Under the pieces are notes generated by a model that saw only the letters and a list, made by a program, of their open reading frames with translations, searched no databases and was not told the origin of the DNA. The translations under genes were made by a program, and so were the position numbers. 64,000 nt of DNA, from positions 1 to 64,000 of the forward strand of contig NW_024599239.1 in NCBI RefSeq assembly GCF_004379255.2. The letters are read 5' to 3'. The stretch comes from Salvia splendens (Eukaryota; Streptophyta; Magnoliopsida; Lamiales; Lamiaceae). Shown in pieces: positions 10,251 to 21,407 of the stretch (its first letter is position 1; each line of letters begins with the position of its first letter).

Positions 10251-12645
10251 TGTCACGCCCGCATTTCCTAAGGATAGGAAGTACGGTGGACCGCGACTAG
10301 GGGAGGAATAAAGAAGCGGGGAAGAAAGGGGAGAACAGGAATATTTGACCCAAAAGCATTTATTAAAAAGAAGTTCACTTCAAACATTGTACTAAGAAGA
10401 CATTTCTAAAGTTAATGTAAACAGAGTTAAATAAAAACAATTTATCGGATTACAAAGCAGCGGAAAAGACCAAAAGACAGATGATGCCGGGTATGACGAC
10501 ACGACACCATCCAAAAGACCAAGTAAAACACTCATTTGGCTTTCACTGCTCAACATCCGTCATCCCCATCGCCGCTCAACCTGCACATTAAGAAAACAAC
10601 ATGTAGGGCTGAGTACTTATTGCACTCAGTGGACACACGCCAAAATCATAGTTTGTCATGCCACATCAGTGTAAGCTTGGGGTTTTAAGTGTAAGAAAGT
10701 AACCCAAGTACACAAAATATATTTCATAAATTCGACTGCGCAGTCATTTTCAGATATTGCCACCCTTATTCCCACTATCATACACTATCTGATCCAACCA
10801 TGACATGGGGCGTGGCCACACCCCAGGTCAACTAGACCGGCCAACTTGCTCTCAGATGGCTCCCGGTCTCGTGTACACTAGCCTGAGGGTTCGCAGCCCA
10901 ACAGACCCGAATTCGATTAAACATATGTGGTAAACCACTTCAGATAGGTTTCAAAACAAAACAATTGGCAAGACAAACAGTTCACCTCCATAAACATTTC
11001 CGGAACAAAGTCCGTATTTAAAGATAACCCACATAAAAGTAGGGTAGAAAAGCCCACCTCGATTGCTTAGCTTTTAAAACAGTTCCCTTCAACCACACTT
11101 TCCTCGTAAAAGATCACCCTTTTTGAAAGATAAATAAATCATGATTAGAGTCAGGGTAGACGATGTTTAAACGACAATGCATGATTCCTACGTGGACGAC
11201 TTCAACATCTAGCACGTTACACGAACACACACTTAACAACATCTCATAAGCCAAACACACAAAGACACGCCCGAAAACACACCCCGCACGCACCCGACAC
11301 GCATACGACGTACTCAAAACGCGCACACGACACACACACAACACTCAAACTCCTGGCATACCCTTACTGTGCAACGGCTCACTTGGCTCGGAAAAGGTTC
11401 GGAAAAAGCTCGGAAAAAGGATCGGCGTCTCGGCCTGGCTCGGTGTCTCGGCCGCCTGGCTCGGCACCTCGGCCGCCTGGCTCGGCACCTCGGCCGACCG
11501 TCTCGGCCGCCTGGCTCGGCACCTCGGCCGCCTGGCTCGGCACAGCTCGGCACCTGTCTCGGCACAGCTCGGCACCTGTCTCGGCACAGTCCAGTGTACA
11601 CTCACTTTCCTCCAACCTCCGATTCTCAAACCCTATACGACATTCACACCACACCTCCTACGTCCCAAAACACACCCAAACACCTGGGTCATCCCTTCAA
11701 AACTCTCCACAACACTGCCCTAGGCCGAACCCTACAACTCTCGGCCAACACACACGAAACCCTCGAACCAAACACTGATTTTCCCGAGCCATCTCTTGGC
11801 CAAACACACCCACATGCTTCACAAAACACAACACTCAGAAACACACCCAAAGCACACACAAACATCACCCAGAACACACCACACGCAGAACTGCGCAGTT
11901 TACTTGCAAAAATCATAGTAAAATCATACGACATCCAATGAAGCTGAAATTTACACACCACACCGAAGACACATCCAAGTTTATACGGTTAAAATTTCGT
12001 ACCAAAAGGAGATCGTTTGCTCAGTCAAAACGGGGTCGGAACCCACTGTCAGTTACTAACAAAACATGCTCGACAACAACACATAATCACAAAACCTATT
12101 CAGCATCTAAACCTTCCCAAAACGTCCTACATGCATGTTTTTCGAATTAAACGAGAGTTGAGGCCTTGTATTACCTTTCCCGGATAGTTCAACGTAGTGT
12201 AAAAGCTTTACTTCCTCTTACGACTCCGATTCACGACGAAGGAGGGTATCACCTTGAGGAATCCAAGAAGATGATGAGAGGGAGTGAATGGAAGAAGGTA
12301 AAAACCGAGAGGGAGAAGGGAGGAAGCTTACCGGTGTTGAGATTGTGAGGGAGAAGAGAGAACCGATGATTGATTGTGATTGGGAAGGGAAAGATATCGG
12401 TTTTGTGGGAGTGGTGGGGGGGTTGAGAAGATCGTGGGGTGAGGGAGAGAACCGAGAGGGAGAGGGAGAGAGAGAGAGAGATATTTAATTTATTAATTAG
12501 GATATTAATTTGCTTTTCAAAAACCATAAACTAAATATTCACACCCATAAATAATGTAAAACAAATAAAACATACCACACCATATCTTAAACAAGATATT
12601 CACAAAAAGCAAACACCCCTTAATTAAAAAAAAACGGACATTACA
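10251..12645 (-). repeat. 5' LTR of the minus-strand gypsy element (2,395 bp)
   Basis: The partner of 2168-4379, with the same TGTAATGTCCG start (12645 downward) and GGGCGTGACA end. It differs at only a few bases and in homopolymer lengths. It carries an additional ~186-bp GC-rich tandem segment at about 11385-11570. In sense, the CT-rich leader and GTAAGC donor-like site (GT at 12331-12330) are followed by the conserved block at 10948-10566 with its hairpin (10609-10629) and acceptor-like AG (10582-10581). Confidence 0.95.
11385..11570. repeat. GC-rich minisatellite inside the 5' LTR, absent from the 3' LTR
   Basis: Degenerate tandem units around GGCTCGGCACCTCGGCCGCCT, in an otherwise AT-rich LTR. 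The coordinate offset between the two LTRs jumps from 8083 to 8269 across this point, giving 186 bp. The ORFs through it are Arg/Pro/Gly-rich in every frame, as expected of a GC repeat, and are not called. Confidence 0.85.
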
Positions 12646-12650
12646 TAACC
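12646..12650. repeat. Target site duplication TAACC, right copy
   Basis: Repeats 2163-2167 on the other side of the inner gypsy element. Confidence 0.92.
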
Positions 12651-12844
12651 TTACATTTGTAACCAACTTACTCATCATCTTCCTATTCTTTTTCTTTCTT
12701 CTTTTTCTTTATTTCATTCTTTTTATTAAGTTTCCAAAAATCCTATATTTATCTCTTCTATTCCTAACAAAAACATATACATATAAAGCCACTAACTAAA
12801 CTATAAATTCTAATCTCTAATTCTTCTAAGGTTGGGATATTACA
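12651..12844 (-). mobile_element. Solo LTR, right part
   Basis: Continues the outer element cut at 2167. In minus sense it contains the start TGTAATATCCCAACC and a second AT-rich TATA-like stretch near 12777-12792. It ends at 12844 against the TSD ACTTC (12845-12849) and satellite. Confidence 0.8.
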
Positions 12845-15800
12845 ACTTCACTCTTGTTCACAAAACACATCACTCTTATTCTGAATTTACTTCACTCTTG
12901 TTCACAAAACACATCACTCTTATTTTGATTTTACTTCACTCTTGTTTACAAAACACATCACTCTTATTATGATTTTACTTCACCGTTGATTACAAAACAC
13001 ATCACTCTTACCATGATTTTACTTCAATGTTGTTTACAAAACACGTCACTATTATTCTGATTTTACATCACTCTTGTTCACAAAACACATCACTCTTATT
13101 CTGATTTGACTTCAATCTTGTTCACAAAACACATCACTCTTATTCTGAATTTACTTCACTCTTGTTCACAAAACACATCACTCTTATTCTGATTTTACTT
13201 CACTCTTGTTCACAAAACACATCACTCTTATTCTGATTTTACTTCACTCTTGTTCACAAAACATATCACTCTTATTCTGATTTTACTTCACTCTTGTTTA
13301 CAAAACACATCACTCTTATTTTGATTTTACTTCACTCTTGTTTACAAAACACATCACTCTTAGCATGATTTTACTTCACTGTTGTTTACAAAACACGTCA
13401 CTATTATTCTGATTTTACTTCACTCTTGTTTACAAAACACATCATTCTTATTCTTTTACAAAACACATCACTCTTGTTTTGATTTTACTTCACTCTTGTT
13501 TACAAAACACATCACTCTTATTATGATTTTACTTCACTGTTGAATACCAAACACGTCACTCTTAGCATGATTTTACTTCACTGTTGTTTACAAAACACGT
13601 CACTATTATTCTGATTTTACATCACTCTTGTTCACAAAACACATCACTCTTATTCTGATTTTATTTCAATCTTGTTTACAAAACACATCACCCTTATTCT
13701 GATTTTACTGCACTCTTGTTCACAAAACACATCACTCTTATTCTGAATTTACTTCACTCTTGTTCACAAAACACATCACTCTTATTTTGATTTTACTTCA
13801 CTCTTGTTTACAAAACACATCACTCTTATTATGATTTTACTTCACCGTTGATTACAAAACACATCACTCTTACCATGATTTTACTTCACTGTTGTTTACA
13901 AAACACGTCACTATTATTCTGATTTTACATCACTCTTGTTCACAAAACACATCACTCTTATTCTGATTTGACTTCAATCTTGTTAACAAAACACATCACT
14001 TTTATTCTGAATTTACTTCACTCTTGTTCACAAAACACATCACTCTTATTCTGATTTTACTTCACTCTTGTTCACAAAACATATCACTCTTATTCTGATT
14101 TTACTTCACTCTTGTTCACAAAACATATCACTCTTATTCTGATTTTACTTCACTCTTGTTTACAAAACACATTACTCTTATTTTGGTTTTACTTCACTCT
14201 TGTTTACAAAACACATCAATCTTATTATGATTTTACTTCACCGTTGATTACAAAACACATCACTCTTAGCATGATTTTACTTCACTGTTGTTTACAAAAC
14301 ACGTCACTATTATTCTGATTTTACATCACTCTTGTTCACAAAACACATCACTCTTATTCTGATTTTATTTCAATCTTGTTCACAAAACACATCACCCTTA
14401 TTCTGATTTTACTTCACTCTTGTTCACAAAACACATCACTCTTATTCTGAATTTACTTCACTCTTGTTCACAAAACACATCACTCCTATTTTGATTTTAC
14501 TTCACTCTTGTTTACAAAACACATCACTCTTATTATTTTTTTACTTCACTGTTGATTACATAACATATCACTCTTACCATGATTTTACTTCACTGTTGTT
14601 TACAAAACACGTCACTATTATTCTGATTTTACATCACTCTTGTTCACAAAACACATCACTCTTATTCTGATTTGACTTCAATCTTGTTCACAAAACACAT
14701 CACTTTTATTCTGAATTTACTTCACTCTTGTTCACAAAACACATCACTCTTATTCTGATTTTACTTCACTCTTGTTCACAAAACATATCACTCTTATTCT
14801 GATTTTACTTCACTCTTGTTCACAAAACATATCACTCTTATTCTGATTTTACTTCACTCTTGTTTACAAAACACATTACTCTTATTTTGGTTTTACTTCA
14901 CTCTTGTTTACAAAACACATCAATCTTATTATGATTTTACTTCACCGTTGATTACAAAACACATCACTCTTAGCATGATTTTACTTCACTGTTGTTTACA
15001 AAACACGTCACTATTATTCTGATTTTACATTACTCTTGTTCACAAAACACATCACTCTTATTCTGATTTTATTTCAATCTTGTTCACAAAACACATCACC
15101 CTTATTCTGATTTTACTTCACTCTTGTTCACAAAACACATCACTCTTATTCTGAATTTACTTCACTCTTGTTCACAAAACACATCACTCCTATTTTGATT
15201 TTACTTCACTCTTGTTTACAAAACACATCACTCTTATTATTTATTTACTTCACTGTTGATTACAAAACATATCACTCTTACCATGATTTTACTTCACTGT
15301 TGTTTACAAAACACGTCACTATTATTCTGATTTTACATCACTCTTGTTCACAAAACACATCACTCTTATTCTGATTTGACTTCAATCTTGTTCACAAAAC
15401 ACATCACTTTTATTCTGAATTTACTTCACTCTTGTTCACAAAACACATCACTCTTATTCTGATTTTACTTCACTCTTGTTCACAAAACATATCACTCTTA
15501 TTCTGATTTTACTTCACTCTTGTTCACAAAACATATCACTCTTATTCTGATTTTACTTCACTCTTGTTTACAAAACACATTACTCTTATTTTGGTTTTAC
15601 TTCACTCTTGTTTACAAAACACATCAATCTTATTATGATTTTACTTCACCGTTGATTACAAAACACATCACTCTTAGCATGATTTTACTTCACTGTTGTT
15701 TACAAAACACGTCACTATTATTCTGATTTTACATCACTCTTGTTCACAAAACACATCACTCTTATTCTGATTTTATTTCAATCTTGTTCACAAAACACAT

Positions 15801-17416
15801 CACCATTATTCTGATTTTACTTCACTCTTGTTCACAAAACACATCACTCTTATTCTGAATTTACTTCACTCTTGTTCACAAAACACATCACTCCTATTTT
15901 GATTTTACTTCACTCTTGTTTACAAAACACATCACTCTTATTATGATTTTACTTCACCGTTGATTACAAAACACATCACTCTTACCATGATTTTACTTCA
16001 CTGTTGTTTACAAAACACGTCACTATTATTCTGATTTTACATCACTCTTGTTCACAAAACACATCACTCTTATTCTGATTTGACTTCAATCTTGTTCACA
16101 AAACACATCACTCTATTCTGAATTTACTTCACTCTTGTTCACAAAACACATCACTCTTATTCTGATTTTACTTCACTCTTGTTCACAAAACACGTCACTC
16201 TTATTCTGATTTTACTTCACTCTTGTTCACAAAACATATCACTCTTATTCTGATTTTACTTCACTCTTGTTTACAAAACACATCACTCTTATTTTGATTT
16301 TGTTTCACTCTTGTTTACAAAACACATCACTCTTATTTTGATTTTAATTCACTCTTGTTTACAAAACACATCAATCTTATTATGATTTTACTTCACCGTT
16401 GATTACAAAACACATCACTCTTAGCATGATTTTACTTCACTGTTGTTTACAAAACACGTCACTATTATTCTGATTTTACATCACTCTTGTTCACAAAACA
16501 CATCACTCTTATTCTGATTTTATTTCAATGTTGTTCACAAAACACATCACCCTTATTCTGATTTTACTTCACTCTTGTTCACAAAACACATCACTCTTAT
16601 TCTGAATTTACTTCACTCTTGTTCACAAAACACATCACTCTTATTTTGATTTTACTTCACTCTTGTTTACAAAACACATCACTCTTATTAGGATTTTACT
16701 TCACCGTTGATTACAAAACACATCACTCTTACCATGATTTTACTTCACTGTTGTTTACAAAACACGTCACTATTATTCTGATTTTACATCACTCTTGTTC
16801 ACAAAACACATCACTCTTATTCTGATTTGACTTCAATCTTGTTCAATAAACACATCACTCTTATTCTGAATTTACTTCACTCTTGTTCACAAAACACATC
16901 ACTCTTATTCTGATTTTACTTCACTCTTGTTCACAAAACACATCACTCTTATTCTGATTTTACTTCACTCTTGTTCACAAAACATATCACTCTTATTCTG
17001 ATTTTACTTCACTCTTGTTTACAAAACACATCACTCTTATTTTGATTTTACTTCACTCTTGTTTACAAAACACATCACTCTTATTATGATTTTACTTCAC
17101 TGTTGATTACAAAACACATTGCTCTTAGCATGATTTTACTTCACTGTTGTTTACAAAACACGTCACTATTATTCTGATTTTACATCACTCTTGTTCACAA
17201 AACACATCACTCTTATTCTGATTTTATTTCAATCTTGTTCACAAAAAACACATCACTCTTACTCTGATTTTACTTCACTCTTGTTTACAAAACACATCAC
17301 TATTATTCTGATTTTGTTTCACTCTTGTTTACAAAACACATCACTCTTATTTTGATTTTACTTCACTCTTGTTTACAACATACATCAATCTTATTATGAT
17401 TTTACTTCACCGTTGA
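12845..17416. repeat. 44-bp satellite array with 352/704-bp higher-order repeats
   Basis: The same 44-bp family as 1-1935. Between about 14.1 and 15.9 kb, near-identical segments recur every 352 bp (8 units), alternating between two types so that true identity returns at 704 bp (16 units). Marker positions are 14112, 14816 and 15520 for one type, and 14464 and 15168 for the other. A half-register junction lies near 13448-13460. The block ends in GTTGA (17412-17416), the target site of the next insertion. No genes. Confidence 0.96.
17412..17416. repeat. Target site duplication GTTGA, left copy
   Basis: Satellite bases directly before the TG of the LTR at 17417. They are repeated at 36671-36675, after the last LTR. 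No such repeat flanks the central LTR. Confidence 0.93.
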
Positions 17417-17708
17417 TGTAATACCCGTTTTTTTAAATCTTTTTTAAGTTAAGTTTTTTGTTTTAAGAAGGAGCGAGTGATTGACCTTGAATAAAATACC
17501 GTGTTGTTTCGATTGGTGGTGAATGAAAATAGTAAATGCTGGAATTGTTGTTGATTAATTGTGTGGTGTAAACTGTCGACGAGATTGACGCGAGAATCGT
17601 CGATGGGAAAATTTGGGCGTTTGTTTACAATGTACTTGGAATAACACCAAAGTACTAAAATAATAAAACACCACAATTTAATCAATGTACTAAAATTATA
17701 TATATATT

Positions 17709-17770
17709 TGGGCCTATCACTTTTGTCTATTTATTTTCTTTTAGCCCATTTATCCTTATTCAATTGGGCC
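17709..17770 (+). promoter_or_regulatory. Three site II-like motifs upstream of the LTR TATA box
   Basis: TGGGCC at 17709-17714, AGCCCA at 17743-17748 (TGGGCT on the other strand) and TGGGCC at 17765-17770. TGGGCY is the site II motif bound by TCP factors in promoters of plant growth genes. It is followed by a TATA-like CATTATATATCTCTCC at 17911-17926. The motifs are seen; promoter use is inferred. Confidence 0.45.
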
Positions 17771-17910
17771 ACTTTTAATATAACCATTTATTATAATCCC
17801 TATTGAGTTCCTGCAGCCAACATAAATCCCTTCTTCTAAACCCACGTTTTTTTTTTCCCATCAATATCCCCACCCACAAATTTCTCTCCAACAAACAAAT
17901 CTAATCTCTG

Positions 17911-17995
17911 CATTATATATCTCTCCCCACAACTGCATCTTTTATCAGCGGCGTTTCATAATTTCAGCACAGTTTCTTCCCTTCCAATCAAAGGT
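17911..17995 (+). promoter_or_regulatory. Candidate core promoter, short leader and splice donor in LTR A
   Basis: CATTATATAT at 17911-17920, a pyrimidine-rich stretch, then CAAAG followed by GTAAAC with GT at 17994-17995. The layout (TATA, about 50 nt of leader, donor) parallels the minus-strand family, where ATATCTCTC precedes a CT-rich leader and a GTAAGC donor. With the acceptor at 19860-19861 it would define an intron of about 1.87 kb. No transcript evidence is available here. Confidence 0.4.
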
Positions 17996-19500
17996 AAACT
18001 CCCTTTGATTCCACGAATACGAAACCTTCCCATTTTGATTCTGTAGCCAATTCCGTGGTATTGCAGTTTGAAACCAAGGAGAGCTGTGATTTCAATTTCC
18101 CTTGTTTGCTAGTAAACTTTGTCTTCCTTGAGGTATATCCATACATCTAAACTCTCTGCATTCCATTCTAGGATATAGTTCACATATTCACTGTAATTCT
18201 CTTGAAACTTGTTGAATGATGATACTCTCTCCTAAAGCTTCGATCTTTAATGCTTGGAAGATGTTTTTTTTTTGTTTCTATGCAATTTCAATTCCTAAAA
18301 TTCCCTTTTCTGCCTAAAATTATTTGAATCGAACAGAAAAAAAATGAAACAAAAGGTTTAAAATTTGGGGAAAGAGGGGGAAGAGAGATGACCGGGGTAC
18401 AAAATTGTTGCTTCGGCGAAGTAATTTTGAGAGCGAGCTTGATGTTTTGATGGTTTACGGAAGAAAGACAGCAGGAGATAGAGGGAGGGATGAAGAGCAG
18501 AGAGGGATTCGAAGAATTTGAGAGAGAGAGACGAGAGTTTTTTTTTCAAAATTGAGTGAAGGACGCTGGGAGCTTAGTAAAATTCGAAGTGTTCATTTTT
18601 AGAAAAAAAAAGAGGATTTTTGTTGGGTAAGGAGGGTATACGTGGAGTGATAAGGAGGCTGGGCCACTCTTGTTTTGGACTAGTGGGTTTTAATAGAGAA
18701 AGATGAATTAGTTTGGGTAGGGAGTATACATGCTACTGACTCTCTTGTCTTTTTCTCTTTTTTTTTCTTTTATGGTTTGAGTACTATTAATTATATTATA
18801 TTATGGGGTCAAGTAGCTTTAGTGTATAATAGTTCTAAGGTAGGGAATTGATATTAATGTTTTGTGAATGTAGTACGTACGTGTGTTAAGATGGAATATT
18901 TCTTTTTATTCTTTGAATGAAGAGTTTGTTTTGTTGTCCCCTTCAAGAACGACGTTGGGTTGGGAGTATATGAATAAATAGTTATTTAATTGGTATGTTT
19001 CTTATGCTGCAGCAGACTAGCAGAGTATAATGTTAATTTGTTAATCATGTCTTTAGGTGTGTTGATGGACAGATTTATTGGTACAGTGTTGGGTTAGATC
19101 AAGTGCTACTGTGATTATTACTTTAATTAAAAATTTACATATACTTTGCTTAGTTACAGGACAGATTATTTATTGTTGGCAGATGACTTAAGTGATATTA
19201 TGAGCCATAAAATACGAGGACTTTATTTGTGTTGACCAAGAAATGATGGGAGAATAAATTGAGCACACACTTAGGATGCATGCATTGTTAAATTTATTAT
19301 TTTGCAAAGTCTAATTTTGCATATCATGATATGTCAAAAAGGGTGAACTTGTGCACGTTGTTGCGGTTGGAACAAGAAAGTGTTGAGGAGTTAAGCCTTT
19401 GAGGTGGGCTTTCTTTTTTAATAAGGACTATGTCCTAAATACTTTTTATGTGAAAGGAGGTGGAAAGTGTTTGTCTTGCCATGTTTTGTATTTGAATGAA

Positions 19501-19876
19501 CCTATCTGAAGTGGCTATGCCATGTATGTTTAATCGAATTCGGGTCCCAGTAGGGCTGCAAACCCTGCTCGGACTAGTGTACACCCCGTAGATCGTGTGC
19601 TATCTCTTTGGAGTTGGCCGGTCAAGTGACTTGGTTCGTGGCCACGTTCCTTGTCATGTATGTTCAGATATGGTGATGGTGAATGTGGATGGAAAATGGT
19701 TGGCCAACCGAACTTGTGAAATAAATGTTTTTGTGTACTTGGGTTCTTTTAATTAAAACCCCCAAGGTCACTTGTTTATGGCTTGACAAACTATGTTTTG
19801 GCATGTGTCCACTGAGTGCATCAAGTACTCAGCCCTGCATATTATTTTTCTTAATGTGCAGATTGAGCGGCGATGG
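19501..19876 (+). promoter_or_regulatory. Conserved LTR block with hairpin and acceptor-like site
   Basis: Matches 2865-2483 of the minus-strand family across about 375 bp, with landmarks CCTATCTGAAGTGG, TTTAATCGAATTCGGGT, GTTGGCCGGTC, GTGTACTTGGGTT and GAGCGGCGATGG. It contains the hairpin CTGAGT-9 nt-ACTCAG at 19812-19832 and TTTTTCTTAATGTGCAG ending at 19861. The same block is at 27727-28103 in LTR B and 35936-36312 in LTR C. Confidence 0.6.
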
Positions 19877-20237
19877 ACGTGGAGGATGTTGAGCAGAGTT
19901 CATGGATCGTTTTGTCATGATTAATAATTGTTGGATTCGTCGTGTCTTCATACTCGGCATTTTCCGTGTCTTGAACGCTTCCGCTAAGAGTCCTTTTCTT
20001 TAGAATTGTTTATCCGTGGAGAGTCTAACTCGTTGGCAAATTGTTTTTGTCCATTCTTTATTTACTTAGAGTTGGTATTATTGTTAGGAAATTATTATGA
20101 CGTTTTCAAGGTTAATTCAGTTATTAAATTTTTGGTCAGATATGTATGTTTTCCCCCTTTCTTCCCCGTTTCTTTAATCATCCCCCAGTCATGATCAACC
20201 GTGTTTTCTATCCTTAGAAAAGGCGGGCGTGACAGAG

Positions 20238-20249
20238 TGGTATCAGAGC
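20238..20249 (+). promoter_or_regulatory. Primer binding site for tRNA-iMet, copy 1
   Basis: TGGTATCAGAGC, three bases after the LTR A end at 20234. It matches plant initiator tRNA-Met. Confidence 0.95.
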
Positions 20250-21059
20250 AACTTTCTTTCCGCTCTGGACCCAAGCGTCTTCTTTCTTTTTGATCTAGAT
20301 TAGTATCCCTAGATCAAAATAAATAAATAAAATAAAATAATTTAATTTAAAAGTGTCAAAGGCTCAACATCCGACCATCGCGCTCAACCTGAAAAGAGGT
20401 AACCAAAATTTTTGTAAGAGGTTTTGAGGTAAATATTTTGGGAATGGAAATGATTAGTTATTCATGGTGGAATTTGATGTGGCGGAAAAAAATTTATGTT
20501 GTGGAAACTTGTGAATATTTTTGGAAATATGTGAACTTTAAGTGAAAGCATGCTAGTTCTTTTCCTATTGAGATTTTGAGGAACATGATGTTGTTATGTG
20601 TTGTGACGTCTAGTGATAATTGATTGTGTATGCTCGATTATGTGGCCTTTACACGATGATTTGAGTCATGACTTGTACATATTGAAATATGATATTATGA
20701 ATTCCTTGTGTGATTGCGGACTGTTTGGGGATGAACGTTAGACCTTACATTATCGATTCTAATTGTATGTAGCAACTCAATTATTGCTTCTCTAAGCAAA
20801 CTAAATGAACGTGCAACAACGAACCACAGTAAAACTCTAATACCGAAAGGATAAAAGAAAAATAATAAGTATAAATGTTCGGAAAGTGTGAATGGAAGTT
20901 TGAGTGATGATAGTTGGTGTTACATGCGCATACGTAGCTTGATTTTGTATACGTATTCTATAATCGTTATATATGAAAGGTTGCGTGAGAAGTCTTGATA
21001 CGATAATGTAGTGATAAATAATTGGAGCGACCATATTAATCTATGCGTTTTGAATCAGA
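20250..21059 (+). other. Untranslated leader, copy 1
   Basis: About 810 bp from primer site to gag. The first 130 bp resemble the leader of the minus-strand family. The rest is AT-rich with no credible ORF and no counterpart of the accessory ORF seen there. Confidence 0.75.
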
Positions 21060-21407
21060 ATGCCACCGAGACGTGGACGTAGACCTGGGCGTGGACGTGG
21101 AGATGAGGACCCTGTGGACCCTCAGAATGTCGAGGGAGAGCAACCACCACCACCACCACCGCCTCCACCACCACCACCACCCCCGCCTCAACCCAAACAA
21201 TACATTGATACCTTTTTGAGGCAAAAACCCCCACAGTTTGATGGACTGGGAGAGCCGTCTAAGGCAGAGACCTGGATACGCACCCTCGAGCGCATATTTG
21301 ATTTTATGGAGTGCACCGACAAGGAACGCCTTGCTTGTGTGACTTTTCAATTAACGGGGCCCGCAGATTTTTGGTGGGATACAAAGCTAAGGACCATGAA
21401 CCCTTAA
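21060..21407 (+). pseudogene. gag: Gag N-terminal fragment, copy 1 (115 codons)
   Basis: ATG at 21060 in the context GAATCAGAATG. It has an Arg-rich N-terminus, then a long proline run (about residues 30-43, encoded by a CCA/CCG/CCT microsatellite), then the start of the gag core with FDGLGEPSKAETWIRTLERIF and a WW pair. It ends at TAA 21405-21407, in the middle of the core. The frame continues directly after the stop, so this is nonsense, not a frameshift. Confidence 0.9.

Larger units (their letters stand above)
2168..12645 (-). mobile_element. Full-length Ty3/gypsy chromovirus-type LTR retrotransposon (minus strand)
   Basis: A 10,478-bp element on the minus strand. Order in its own sense: 5' LTR 10251-12645, tRNA-iMet primer site 10236-10247, leader with an accessory ORF 9129-9650, gag from 8912, pol to 4425, polypurine tract 4380-4392, 3' LTR 2168-4379. 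It is flanked by the TSD TAACC. The integrase is followed by a GPY/F segment and a chromodomain-like tail, as in plant chromoviruses; the Tekay/Del clade is my inference. The two LTRs differ at fewer than about ten sites apart from a 186-bp GC-rich segment, so the insertion is fairly recent. The only coding break seen is one TAG in gag. Confidence 0.95.
17417..20234 (+). repeat. LTR A (5' LTR of copy 1, 2,818 bp)
   Basis: Starts TGTAATACCCG and ends GGCGGGCGTGACA. It keeps 20 bp near 19079-19098 (GGTACAGTGTTGGGTTAGAT) that LTRs B and C lack. By eye it differs from both at roughly 25-30 sites, against about a dozen between B and C. It contains a promoter-like region, a donor-like and an acceptor-like splice site, and the conserved block. 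The short ORFs in it (for example 17449-17685, 18358-18549, 20006-20194) are not credible genes. Confidence 0.95.

Noticed and set aside
11314..11778. Overlapping Arg/Pro/Gly-rich ORFs in the GC-rich LTR segment on both strands
   Set aside because: Every frame of a stop-poor GC minisatellite is open. The segment is missing from the sister LTR and nothing in the translations looks like a protein family.
1936..12844. A single 10.9-kb element bounded by ACTTC
   Set aside because: The true LTR pair starts and ends at 2168 and 12645 with its own TSD TAACC. The outer 232 and 194 bp are not repeated at the other end and join into one LTR-sized unit.
20006..20194. Recurrent 62-78-codon ORFs in LTRs A-C (17449-17685, 18358-18549, 20006-20194, 26050-26292 and copies)
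   Set aside because: Present three times only because the LTR is. Not shared with the related family, no domain, and poor composition.
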